DNA of 64,000 nt from Isoetes taiwanensis (taxonomy: Eukaryota > Streptophyta > Lycopodiopsida > Isoetales > Isoetaceae), in NCBI GenBank assembly GCA_021234155.1, contig JAJEKV010000085.1, forward strand, positions 1,498,896 through 1,562,895, read 5' to 3'. Positions 47,851-58,215 of this stretch are shown here, in pieces (within the stretch, counting starts at the first letter, position 1; each line of letters begins with the position of its first letter). A model generated the notes under the pieces. It made no database searches and was not told the origin of the DNA. It saw only the letters and a list, made by a program, of their open reading frames with translations. The translations under genes were made by a program, and so were the position numbers.

Positions 47851-49881
47851 ATGGCAGCGCGTAACGGGCGGAGTGTTGGAAAGGTTAAGGGGCTTGCTCA
47901 CAGAGCGATGGTGCCTATAATGCTCATTTTTCTATTCTTTACTACCTGTGCTGTGTTATACGGCGAAGGCAGCACTGCTCGGCAATCGGTGAGTCTTCCC
48001 TTTCTTTACTGTTTGGTAAAGCTAGATTTGCGCCGTTCTTGAATATTTTACGCAATGCAAACATGTAGCAGTATAGATCGGAATGCAAATGCTGCCGCTC
48101 TCTTCTTTTTCTGCTTTGAATGTATTAGGGCAAACATAGTCTTTAGAGGCCCTAATTCTGGTATCCAGAAGACTGTCTAATGCCGTGTTTCTTTGTGACA
48201 GGTCTCCGTTCGATTTGACAAACCTCCTTATGTACCCTCTGATCATTTTCATTCTTACCTAACACGAACTATATTGGCACTTCGGTCCAAGACAGATCCA
48301 TTGAAGCTTAAAGCAGATGCCTTATACAAACAAGCTAGAGATCAAATTGCTGTTGTCAATGCATTTGCTGCATATGCCCGGAAAGTTAAGCTGGATATGA
48401 CAAAACAGGTACGCATTTTCACAGATCAGGCAAGAAACTACACAGAACTGATAAATAGGCCAGAAAACAGGGCAATGCTAGACAGTACTATGGTAGATCC
48501 CGAGACTATTAGGCTTTTTGAGCGTGATCTGAGAGAAAGATTAAAGACAACTAGGCAGCAAATATTGGATGCTAAAGAATTATATGATAATCAGCTAAAG
48601 ATTCAGAAGCTAAAGGACACCATATTTTCAGTCAATGATCAGCTCATCAAAGCCAAGAAACAGGGTGCATTTGCGAGTTTAATTGCTGCAAAGTCTATTC
48701 CAAAGAGCTTACACTGTGTTGCAATGAGGCTAATGGAAGAACGAGTGGCTCATCCTGAAAAGTATGAATATCCAAATGATGCACCGGAATTGGAAGATCC
48801 CAGTTTATACCATTATGCTATCTTTTCTGATAATGTCATTGCTGCCTCTGTGGTGGTGAACTCTGCTGTGAAACATGCCAAGGAACCAGAGAAACATGTG
48901 TTTCATGTTGTGACTGACAAGATGAACTTAGGGGCAATGCAAGTTTGGTTCAGGTTGAGACCACCACCGAAAGCACATATAGACGTGAAAGCTGTGGAGG
49001 ACTACAAGTTTCTAAATGCATCCTATGTTCCAGTGTTGAAGCAGTTAGAATCTGCCAAATTGCAGAGATTCTATTTTGAAAATAAGATGGAAAATGCCAC
49101 TAAAGATGCAACTAATATGAAGTTTCGAAACCCCAAGTATCTTTCTATGTTGAATCACCTTCGTTTTTATCTTCCTGAAATGTATCCGAAGCTGGGCAGA
49201 ATTCTCTTTTTGGATGACGATGTGGTGGTCCAAAAAGATCTTACAGGATTATGGAATATAGACATGGATGGTAAAGTGAATGGTGCAGTTGAAACTTGTT
49301 TTGGTTCCTTCCATAGGTATCACCAGTACATGAATTTCTCGCATCCATTGATCAGTTCAAGATTCAATCCCAAAGCCTGTGGTTGGGCATATGGTATGAA
49401 TTTCTTCGATCTGAATGCATGGAGAAGGGAAAAATCCACAGAAGAATATCATTATTGGCAATCCATGGTAAGCAAATAGACCTTTGGTGCCTAAGGGTTC
49501 TTGTTTCAAATTGTTTTCCTAACGGTTAGGGTGTGTTTTAAAATTTTAAGGGAATACTAAATGTGGTGTCTCGGGTCTGTGTTAATGCAACTGTTTTTTG
49601 TGCAGAACGAGAACCGGACTTTGTGGAAACTGGGAACTTTGCCACCAGGACTGATCACCTTCTACAAGACAACAAAAGCGCTTGATAAGTCATGGCATGT
49701 ACTTGGGCTTGGATATAATCCCACGATTAGCATTGATAAGATCAAGAGTGCAGCTGTTATACATTATAACGGTAACATGAAACCGTGGCTAGACCTAGCC
49801 ATGAATCAGTATCGAGATTTCTGGACTAAATATGTAGACTACGAGATGGAATATGTGCAGATGTGCAATTTTGGCCATTAA
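47851..49881 (+). CDS. GAUT: Galacturonosyltransferase (GAUT8/9-like), three exons
   Basis: A GT8-family pectin synthesis enzyme that adds galacturonic acid from UDP-GalA to homogalacturonan in the Golgi. Exon 1 (47851-47988) gives a short basic N-terminus and a membrane anchor (MVPIMLIFLFFTTCAVLY, about residues 20-37), so a type II protein. Exon 2 (48202-49467) carries the stem and most of the catalytic domain: FRNPKYLSMLNHLRFYLPEM, the metal-binding DDD in LFLDDDVVVQKDL (about residues 384-386), and NGAVETCFGSFHRY, KACGWAYGMNFFDL and EEYHYWQSM. Exon 3 (49606-49881) gives NENRTLWKLGTLPPGLITFY and the HxxGxxKPW motif HYNGNMKPW (about 521-529). It ends VQMCNFGH. Introns have GT-AG ends and phase 0. 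The product is 559 residues, the length I recall for Arabidopsis GAUT8/QUA1. No defect is seen. Confidence 0.95.
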
Positions 49882-50385
49882 CCAAGAAGCTCAAGCATCC
49901 CAATCTAGCTCCCTAATTCGTCTTCTCTCAGAGAAAATGTTGATTGCGATGCTTCTTCTAAAGGCAACCTTCTTTCAAGTTTCAGGACCTGCTGCGGCCA
50001 ATATTGAGTTGTCTGTTAACGTCTGCCGTTTCTTCGGCTAATCAACTTTGACATAAAACAAGCCAAAGTCTGCTGTGCTGCCTTCTGGGACTGCAAGGTA
50101 CCCTACCCTATTTTTGGAACATTGTGATGAATTTGTAAATGATGCCCGGCTTCTCCATCATTTCATTTCTTGGGCTGTTGCTGCTGTATTACACGGGCCT
50201 GCTCAACAGTTAGCTGCTATAAATCCTAGATGCTGTCATAGGTTCTTTTTTCTTTTTTTTGAAAATAATAATACGGGAGGGAAGGTTTAAGATGATGATC
50301 CCTTTCACCATAACAACTTTATAATGTAAGGATTATCATTCTTTTATGACAAATACATAAGAGGAGTTGTTTCTGCACTTCCAAA
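49882..50385 (+). other. GAUT 3' UTR and downstream sequence
   Basis: Follows the stop codon; contains GTTTTTTTCTTTTTTTT-like runs (about 50240-50262) and AATAA-type signals near 50268. No further gene. Confidence 0.5.
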
Positions 50386-50938
50386 TGTTATGGAAGGTAT
50401 GATTTCTGTTTATGCATACGAATTTATCCGATATTGGAAAACCTCGCGAAATGGATTTTTTCAATAAAGATACATGGAGCATCCTCAAATGCAATTTGGC
50501 CTCGCACTAGGTATACCCTATTAAGATTGTACTGCAAATTGGGTTTCTACTATCAACTCGCAATTCTGATAGAATTTAAAATGAATAAAAACTAGCAACA
50601 AGCAAAAAGCTTACATGTACATATTTGGTGTCATCCTTGAGCTTTAGGATGTGGAATGAAGGTGTGTCATCGTTAGAGTTTTAGAGATCGCGTCTTATAT
50701 TTTGAAGTTGTATCCAATGATAGCCAAGTTCATAGTTCCTAGGGAAATGTTTTTATGAGCCAAATTCATAGTTCCTAGGGAAATGTTTTTATACGCTCTA
50801 ATCCTTACTTGAAGGCCGAGCCTTGGACGCCTACCTTGACAACCTCCTTTCCTTTCGAAGAGATTTGATCTTGTGCTATTCTACAGAGCATGGGCATTCT
50901 TTATAAGAGTGGAGGAGATAATGCTTCATAGTTATTAG
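50386..50938 (+). repeat. Interspersed repeat R, copy 1
   Basis: Starts AAATGTTATGGAAGGTATGA and runs through CCTCGCGAAATGGATTTTTT, GGTTTCTACTATCAACTCGC, CCTTGAGCTTTAGGATGTGG and GGCCGAGCCTTGGACGCCTA to a GTGGAGGAGATAATGCTT end. Full or split copies follow at 56337-56755 plus 58432-58625, and at 59568-60100. It contains an internal duplication of the GTTCCTAGGGAAATGTTTTT segment (50737/50772). Noncoding; class unknown. Confidence 0.8.
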
Positions 50939-51039
50939 AACAGCCAGTGTTGTGGATTATTTAGTAAGAGATCCTCATAATATTTTAAAGTCTTGAATCC
51001 TGATTCGGATCACGCTCCTCTTGGATTTACTTTTAGCTG

Positions 51040-52220
51040 CATTGAAGCATAAGAAGCCATCAGAAATGATACCGCCGCCTAAAATAAGACTGACTTATAA
51101 AAGGCTGGAGATTATTGTCGCTTGCTTGATGAAAAGCTATCTAGACTATACTAGTCGGGCACATTGGAACAAAAAAATGAGGTATTGACCAATCTAATTT
51201 TGCAATCAGTAAGCTCCATGATTGGTTTAACTAAGAAAGAAAAGAAAAATAGTTGGGCAAAAAGCAAATGGTTTGATGCAGAATGTTTTGCTGCTTAAAA
51301 AATTGTGTTGCCAAATCAGGAAACCATGCTAAGATCAAGCAGTATAGGGTGTTGGTTAAACATAAAAAAAGAGATTGGTAATGGTGTACCAATAGGACAA
51401 TTCCTATCTATAAATCTGGAAGCAAAAATGAAGTGAGAAACTATTGCATCTACGCTTGAAACCAAAATCTCTTCTTAGGCTGATGAACATGAGTAGAGCT
51501 ATTGTACATGCAGGTTTTTGGAGTGGCCACGCAACATTAGACCATTTGGCTACTTTACGAGTAATGGCAAAGAGGGCAAAAGGCTTTGGAAATAAAAAGT
51601 TTGTGGCTTTTATTGATTTAACTAAAGCATTTGATAGGGTCAGTAGAAAAGAACTTGCTGCAAGGTTAAATGACCTAATGTCCCAGAGGATTTGAAAAAT
51701 GTTGTCGCTTGTCTGTATAAATAGGTCTTAGTAGAACTCTCTTTTCCTTTACCGGACCAGAAAAAGTTGCAAACACAATCGACGTTAAAAAGGGCTGCTC
51801 GTGTTCCCCTTCCCTTTTCGGGCTAATTATAGATGAGCTCGAGAGTTGGTTCGCTAGATTTGATGGAGTTGGAGCTAGACTTGGGAAGTATGTTATTCAG
51901 CTTTTGCTATTTGCAGATGCCATAATACGAGTCTCCAAGTCTACAAGTGGTTTATAGCAGCATTTGAACGTGTTGGATGCTTTTTGTGTTGAAAAATGAA
52001 TTGAGATAAATCAAAAGTCATGGTGTTTGGCGGTCATGATCCTACAATTTTCTCGATTGGAGAATACCTTTGCAGAAAGTAAATGAGTATAAATATCTTG
52101 GTAACTCACGAAGATAAATAACTTACAAGCGTAAATAGAAAAAAAGTAACTTCTACCCAATATAGATATGAAAATTGGATGCTTATTACTCAACTAGGAT
52201 TGTCATCACATACACTTTTT
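51040..52220 (+). mobile_element. LINE relic, second copy
   Basis: The segment 51444-51695 gives HATLDHLATLRVMAKRAKGF, then FVAFIDLTKAFDRVSRKELA, the same reverse transcriptase blocks as the LINE at 40.6-42.8 kb. Further on, in other frames, LLFADAII (near 51905) is the remains of the YADD box and NEYKYLG (near 52090) a palm-domain end. Multiple stops and frameshifts. No endonuclease and no C-terminal finger. Confidence 0.75.
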
Positions 52221-52437
52221 ATAGAGACTAGAAGGTGGACTGGTACTCTTTGTAGTCAAGGGTTTCAATATAGAAATAGGGTCGATTTTTTTATTGTTGG
52301 TGCATTTCTGGCTTGACACGTGTCACAGCCAATATCCCGGAATGGCAGTTGGGTGCCCTAATTCCGCGTGACAGGTTGAACCGGTCACTGCCTGTTTTTT
52401 CACTTCTAAATTTTTTTCAAACAGTTTTAAGTTGTAA

Positions 52438-52690
52438 ACATCAAAATTACATCAAAGTTCATATCAAAGTTACACATCAAAGTTCACATCAAAGTTACAA
52501 ACATGAAAGTTACAAATCTCAGATTATCAAACTTAGATTTCAGTACAAAACTTAGATCATCAAAGTTAGATTTCAGTACAAACTTGGATTATCAAAGTTA
52601 TCAAAAGTAGCAGATCAGCAACAGTGAAAGCTATCCCAACAGAGTACTCAAACTTAAGACACTAAACATCAAAAGTTAAAGATTTACAAC
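52438..52690 (+). repeat. Iterated ATCAAAGTT motifs
   Basis: About ten copies of ATCAAAGTT or close variants (ATCAAAATT, ATCAAACTT, ATGAAAGTT), often alternating with ACATC or AGATTTCAGTAC. They lie just outside the inner repeat at 52726 on the 3' side of the recombinase gene. Confidence 0.75.
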
Positions 52691-52881
52691 ACCGAAAGTT
52701 ATCCACGACTCATTAGCGCTAGCTTCAAAACCGTAATCAAGTCCCAATTGCCTCTTCCCCGATTTTAAATTCCGGACACTCCACTATCCACATTGCAAAT
52801 TTCCCCTCATTTCACCAAGAAAAGCACAAACAATTAAAACCAAAGATTATAAAGAAACCAAGAAAATTATAAAGAAAATAC

Positions 52882-55586
52882 TTACAAAGATTTTATAAGA
52901 GATCCAGCTTCAGTTAAACTTCCCACATGAATCACAATATTCTCAATTTTATTACCTGAAATACTCACGCTTCCAGATCCAGCGGAATTCTCTAACGGGT
53001 CGAGAAAATATTTCTTCAAATCAGGCTTCTGTTTTAGCACCAGATCCAAGTCATTCATGTATGAATCGTCTATTTCAACCGGCACTTGACTACTAGAACC
53101 TGGAGTAACAGCCTGCATAGAACTTGAAGCACTCTTGCTGTTCGTGATATCACGCAAAGGATTTCCAAATGACGAACATAAACTAGCCGCCTTCTCCGGA
53201 TTCCCACACAATCCAGCATTCAAGTTTTTGACATTATTCTGAAAAGACTCTACATATGTCTTACCAGAATTCAGAACATCCATAGCAGAAGCTCGTGCGA
53301 CAACCCCACTCTGATCATAACGCTGATATGATTCAGCATTCTTGTGACCCGTAATCTTCATGCCAACTTCAATTGGCACACCTGACACTGACATCTGCGT
53401 AATTGCAGTACTCCTGCAGCTTTTGTTAGTAAAATTTCCATCTATCCCACACACCTCAACCATGTCTTTCAGCCAAGTTGACATGGTTTTCGATGAAACA
53501 TGATTCGTATTATACCATATATCTTTTCTGGGACGATTAATAGCACAAGAAGAAGACGAACCTGCCACCATACTTATCCTTCACCTCATACTTTGGTAAA
53601 CGATATTCTAAATGTCTCCAGCACTCTATCACATCAGCTTCGTAGCATCTGACGGGCTCCCTGAAATCTTCAGGCTTGCACTTGTTAATTCCGCCACGCC
53701 CGGTTCTTCTTTAGTCGTCTCCACGAAATTCTAGATACTGATTCACAAAGTCTTTTCCAATATAAAACTGAAAATCTCTGATCTTACATAATTCCTCGCC
53801 CCCACGAATTAAAAAACGCGACATACAATAGAAAGCAAACCTCTTCTGCAGTCCCAAATTATTGCTCACATGATGTGCTGGATGTTGCAGAATTTTGGAT
53901 TGGTCTTCCCGGCTCAATATATCTGATTTCTTCCTCTTCGGAGTAAACCCGGCAGCAACAGATTCCTCCATCGCAACCTCCAAAGCTTTACGAGCTTTCA
54001 TGAACTTGACATCCTTATAGATGTCAATTACTTTCTCTTCCTGTCGAGTATTCATGATCCTAGCATCCTGTGCCCGACGTAAAATTCTATTGAAACCACG
54101 CGGATTCCAGGTTACGCAGCACGCCAGAAAAAAACATGTCGGGAATAATAAACTAATAATAAACAATAATAAAAGCAATAATAGACGGCTTCGTTATGCG
54201 GTGGATATGGCTTCCGTCGATTCGGCCTTTTAAAGCATGAAATCTTCCAAATACTCAGCAAGAATGTCCAATTCCATGTCTTCAATTTTAAGATCAACTG
54301 GTTTCCCAACATGCATCCGCCATGCGTCAAACCTGCCCCTGACCCATTCGTCCTTTGTTTCCAAAGGACTTGCAAAGGCATTAGTCACCCTAGTAACAAG
54401 CTCTGGATTCAGCTCAACAAAACCACCAAGCTTCAATGGCTTCTTTCCACGACGCCGATCAACCACTAAATCTGTCATATTCATACTCCCATCGTGCATT
54501 ATTTCATCTGTACTTAAACTTGAACCACCTTCCTCTATTACCATACTGTCTGCAATCTGGCCACCGTCAAAACTAGCATCAACTGCCGCCTCACAAGTTG
54601 GGCCTACAATGCCATCTTTAGGAGTAGTCTCAAAAGGACTACCAAGACTAAATGATGGACAACCAACACCTACACATAAAGAATAATAATTAAAAACTAT
54701 CAAAAGATAAACAATAGATAAGAAAATTACCTGACTCAGATCCATTCAAATGCTCCTCCGAAGACACAATCACTGTTGCAGGTATAACATCTCCCACTGT
54801 TGCAGGTATAACATCTCTCACTGTAGATGCATCTGCAAAAAAATTAAAGATATTTTTAACAGAATATACTCCAACATTATTTTTAACAGAATAAACACAT
54901 GCAGACTACCCTACTACACATGCATACTCACCTAACACACATGCAGACCCCTGAACCTTCTCTGCTCCAAGATTTACAACTCCACAACTATCTGCAACAA
55001 CATTCCGAAAAAATTAGATCCCACACTAACTTATACCTGCATCCATGAAAATTTACCTCCAAAACCGAGCTGCTCTGAAGTATAACCTGCTTCTCCAACA
55101 AGCCTCGAGCATCCAGAAGAATCTGTGACAAAAGAAGAGCATATAATCAAGAAAAAACCTTGCATGCACGAAAAACAGAAAAATCTACAGCCAAAACACA
55201 ATTAAATATATACCTGTTAACTCTGAACTAACTTTGGAGCTTGTTCCCGAAACAAAACTCGACGGAATCGACCCTATTTCCTTTCCTAAACCTGTCAAAC
55301 AAAAAAAAGCAGTTAAAGATTGCAAAAAACAGCAAGAATACATGAAAGTTTCACAAAAACCTTGAACATTTGTGTTTTGAGCTCCAAGTCCGTTAACACT
55401 AACGTCTGATACAACTAAGCAACAAGAATCAGCAACAAAAAGTCGAACTGCTACAAAAATCTTCATGAAACGAAGAAAACAAGCCAAAATGCCTTCAAAA
55501 CGCTTCTTGCGAGCAAGCGCCTTCATCCTGGCCGCTTTACTCGACGGATCTCGCGGAGGTCTACCCGGGCGCCTCGAAGAATCCAT
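52882..55586 (-). pseudogene. DUF3504 / Crypton-type tyrosine recombinase gene, multi-exon, damaged
   Basis: The start ATG (55586) gives MDSSRRPGRPPRDPSSKAAR, an AT-hook-like basic N-terminus. Five small exons follow (55361-55405, 55214-55291, 55057-55122, 54932-54991, 54731-54832), all with consensus splice sites and all phase 1. A long exon (from 54669) reads ELNPELVTRVTNAFASPLET and ILAEYLEDF. After a frameshift it continues RPNRRKPYPPHNEA, then FMKARKALEVAMEESVAAGF and FLIRGGEELCKIRDFQF (first catalytic Arg). The last part (53571-52882) has RPRKDIWYNTNHVSSKTM, KSCRSTAITQM (second Arg, with Lys in place of the usual His), VGMKITGHKNAESYQRYDQ (His and nucleophilic Tyr) and a Ser-rich tail. 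One stop (near 53713) and two frameshifts break it. The domain layout is that of DUF3504/Crypton recombinases (as in KIAA1958, ZMYM). Catalytic residues are retained. Confidence 0.75.
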
Positions 55587-55656
55587 GGCGCAGAGAGAAC
55601 AGAAAAAATGCGAAGAAGAAAAGGGAGAAAAAAAAATCTCCCCTATTTCTATATTG

Positions 55657-55763
55657 TGGGGGAAGGGCAAATGGGACTTGATTCCGGTTTCTAGGTGACC
55701 GCTCCGGCTCACCCGCGGACCCCACCTAGAAACCGGAATCAAGTCCCATTTGCCCTTCCCCCA
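55657..55763. repeat. Perfect 41-bp inverted repeat with 25-bp loop
   Basis: 55657-55697 and 55723-55763 are exact reverse complements, each containing GGGGGAAGGGCAAATGGGAC and TTGATTCCGGTTTCTAGGTG on one strand. The 25-bp loop is GC-rich. It sits about 70 bp upstream of the recombinase start codon. A third, single diverged arm is at 52726-52760. Confidence 0.95.
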
Positions 55764-56293
55764 TACATCTTGGATCTTTTAGAACTAGAAATTGAACCAT
55801 TCCTGGGAAAATCAGATTTCTCTATGATTGAAATCACATACACTCCATATAGAGACTGGGAGGTGTAGTAGTCAGAGGTTTTGTCATGGAGGTTCGAGAT
55901 AATGGCATTCAGGTAACCAATTTAAAAATATCTTTGATATGCCAGCACACCTTCTAAGCTCGTATACGAAGGCTCTCTAGAAAGAAAGAAAAGATATAGT
56001 GACTCTGTTTTGAATTCATGAAAGATTTTGAGTCAGAATATACACTGTCTTTTTTGCCATAGAGACCTTGGGAGTCTAAAATGACTTGATCAATACATTA
56101 TTATTATTTGTTCTACATAGCCATACTAGTTATATCTAAGGGTTGTTGATATACCCCTTGATTGTGTGTGCCACATGGCACAATCTCAACAATAGATAAG
56201 GAAAGCCATTTTCAGATGTAATCTTGGTTTGAAAGAAGCAATAATATGCTCCCACAAAACAAATTCACGATTCATGTCAATGAAGGAAATCTA
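55764..56293. other. Anonymous DNA, LINE-like traces
   Basis: A short stretch at 55790-55895 (TTGAAATCACATACACTCCA and TATAGAGACTGGGAGGTG) resembles 52200-52240 downstream of the LINE relic (TCACATACACTTTTTATAGA, GACTAGAAGGTGG). Thus similar LINE-like sequence flanks both sides of the recombinase unit, consistent with its insertion into a LINE. Confidence 0.4.

Positions 56294-56332
<39 letters not shown>
56294..56332 (+). repeat. CTGT microsatellite
   Basis: About nine uninterrupted CTGT units. Confidence 0.95.
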
Positions 56333-56755
56333 CAATATCCAATATTGGAAAACCTCACGAAATGGATTTTATCAATAAAGATACATGGAGCATCCTGAAA
56401 TGCAATTTGGCCTCGCACTATACCCTATTAAGGTTGTACTGCAATTCGGGTTTCTACTATCAACTCGCAATTCTGAATTCTAGTGAATAGAATTGAAAAT
56501 GAAGAAAAACTAGCAACAATTGCCTATGCAATTTGGCCTCGCACTATACGTTATTAAGATTGTACTGCAATTCGAGTTTCTACTATCAACTCGCAATTCT
56601 GAATTCTAGTGAATAGAATTGAAAATGAAGAAAAACTAGCAACAATTGCATGGTATTGCTAAGCAAAAAGCTTACATGTACATATTTGGTAACATCCTTG
56701 AGATTTAGGATGTGGAATGAAGATGTGTCATCGTTGAGTTTTAGTGATAGCGTGA
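56333..56755 (+). repeat. Interspersed repeat R, copy 2, left part
   Basis: Matches copy 1 from CAATATTGGAAAACCTCACG through TTGAGTTTTAGTGATAGCGT and then stops abruptly. The continuation is at 58432. Inside, a 126-bp block (from TGCAATTTGGCCTCGCACTA, 56401 and 56527) is tandemly duplicated. Confidence 0.8.
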
Positions 56756-56823
56756 AAAACTACAATATACCCCTATAGTTTTTCCCTATATATTGTAGTT
56801 TTTCCCTATAGTATTCCGCTTGA

Positions 56824-57062
56824 AATCTTATAGTATTTTGCGAATCTTGTTATACAGTGCATACCCCACAAACGAGGAATTTTATGTACGGTGTAGATTA
56901 AGGAATAAGGGGTGAATATGCCTATCCAACAGCTCTCGTTGCCCGGAGTCACCCCCCCGTGTGAATATGCACACAAACCAAAGGGGGTTTAAGGGGGATT
57001 TTAATTTAAATGTGTTGGACCCAATGGTTGTGTTAATTAATGTCAATGGTAGTGATGTGTTG
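56824..57062. mobile_element. Foldback element, copy 3, one-armed
   Basis: CTTATAGTATTTTGCGAATC through GTACGGTGTAGATTAAGGAA is the reverse complement of the core in copies 1 and 2. It is followed by GTGTGAATATGCACACAAAC and the right arm to TGATGTGTTGG. The left arm is missing. Confidence 0.7.
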
Positions 57063-57470
57063 GTTGTTAATGTCAATGGTTGTTATGTGTTAGTTGTTAT
57101 GTGTTGGGGGATTTAATTTTTATATGGTAGATGTTAATGGTTTGTGTTGCAAAATTTTTTAGGGACGTCCCCCCCCCCCCAACGCGGTGCGACAAAAATT
57201 TTAGAATTCAAACCAGAAAAAAATTAGAATTCATTTGAGGCTTTCATCACCTGTAGCTTTTGAATTTCATCACAATAAAACAAATAAAACATAAGTAAAA
57301 GTTACCATAAAGATAGAGCACATTGATCCCATTATTCTGAAAGTCATAAAGTTTGCAACACCCATACACAAACATTTTTCAACTGGAATTTAACAGCAGC
57401 CTTTGGCCTCCATGGATTCTTGTGGTGAGAAACCAAAGTGGGAAACTTTTCTGCTTGTTTGCACAAGGAT

Positions 57471-58213
57471 CTAGAAGCCTTGAAATTTGCTTAATAACTG
57501 CCTCAAAATCTAAAAATGCATGGTAATTTTTTGCAAGCTTCATTCGGAATGAGCCATAAAACAATATCTAATAGCGCAATCCTGTATTAATCAGCTGGTA
57601 GGATGTGAAAGCCTACCAAACCCGGCCAAAAAATTGTTGTTTTAGCATAGATAACTTAACCAAACATATCCATATCATACACTATCAAAAAGATCTCGGA
57701 GAGAGCTTTTCAACGCAATACAAATCGTCTCAAACAGAGCTCTGGATCAAAAGTTATTATAAGAATTGTGTTGCCGGCGGGGAAACTGCACTACATGCGC
57801 CCTTCAAGCCCTTCATGTGCCCATTATGCACCACACACACTGTCTAGAAGTCTTAGAATTTGCTTAATAACTGCCTCAAAATCTAAAAATGCATGGCAAT
57901 TTTTTGCAAGCTTCATTCGGAATGAGCCATAAAACAATATCCAATAGCGCAATCCTGTATTAATCAGCTGGTAGGATGTGAAAGCCTACCAAACCCGGCC
58001 AAAAAATTGCTGTTTTAGCATAGATAACTTAACCAAACATATCCATATCATACACTATCAAAAAGATCTCGGAGAGAGCTTTCCAACGCAATAAAAATCA
58101 TCTCAAACAGAGCTCTAGATCAAATGTTATGATAAGAAATGTGTTGCCGGCGGGGAAACTGCACTACATGCGTCCTTCAAGCCCTTCATGTGCCCATTAT
58201 GCACCACACACAC
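57471..58213 (+). repeat. 373-bp tandem direct duplication
   Basis: Units at 57471-57843 and 57844-58213 are nearly identical. Shared marks are CTAGAAG, AATGCATGG(T/C)AATTTTTTG, GATCTCGGAGAGAGCTTT and GTTGCCGGCGGGGAAACTGC, ending ATTATGCACCACACACAC. A third fragment (CATTATGCACCACACGCAC) begins near 58252. Confidence 0.9.
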
Positions 58214-58215
58214 AA

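Larger units (their letters stand above)
52726..55763 (-). mobile_element. Candidate Crypton-like element with inverted terminal arms
   Basis: The unit contains the tyrosine recombinase gene on the minus strand. At the gene's 3' side, 52726-52760 reads CAAAACCGTAATCAAGTCCC then AATTGCCTCTTCCCC. At its 5' side, 55657-55697 is the inverted form and 55723-55763 a further direct copy of the same repeat. The inner inverted pair encloses about 2.9 kb. Classical Cryptons lack terminal inverted repeats, so either this is a different arrangement or the repeats are recombination sites. No target duplication was found. Confidence 0.5.

Noticed and set aside
52726-52760. Reading the recombinase repeats as LTRs
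   Set aside because: The copies are only 35-41 bp, mostly in inverted orientation, with no primer-binding site or reverse transcriptase inside.
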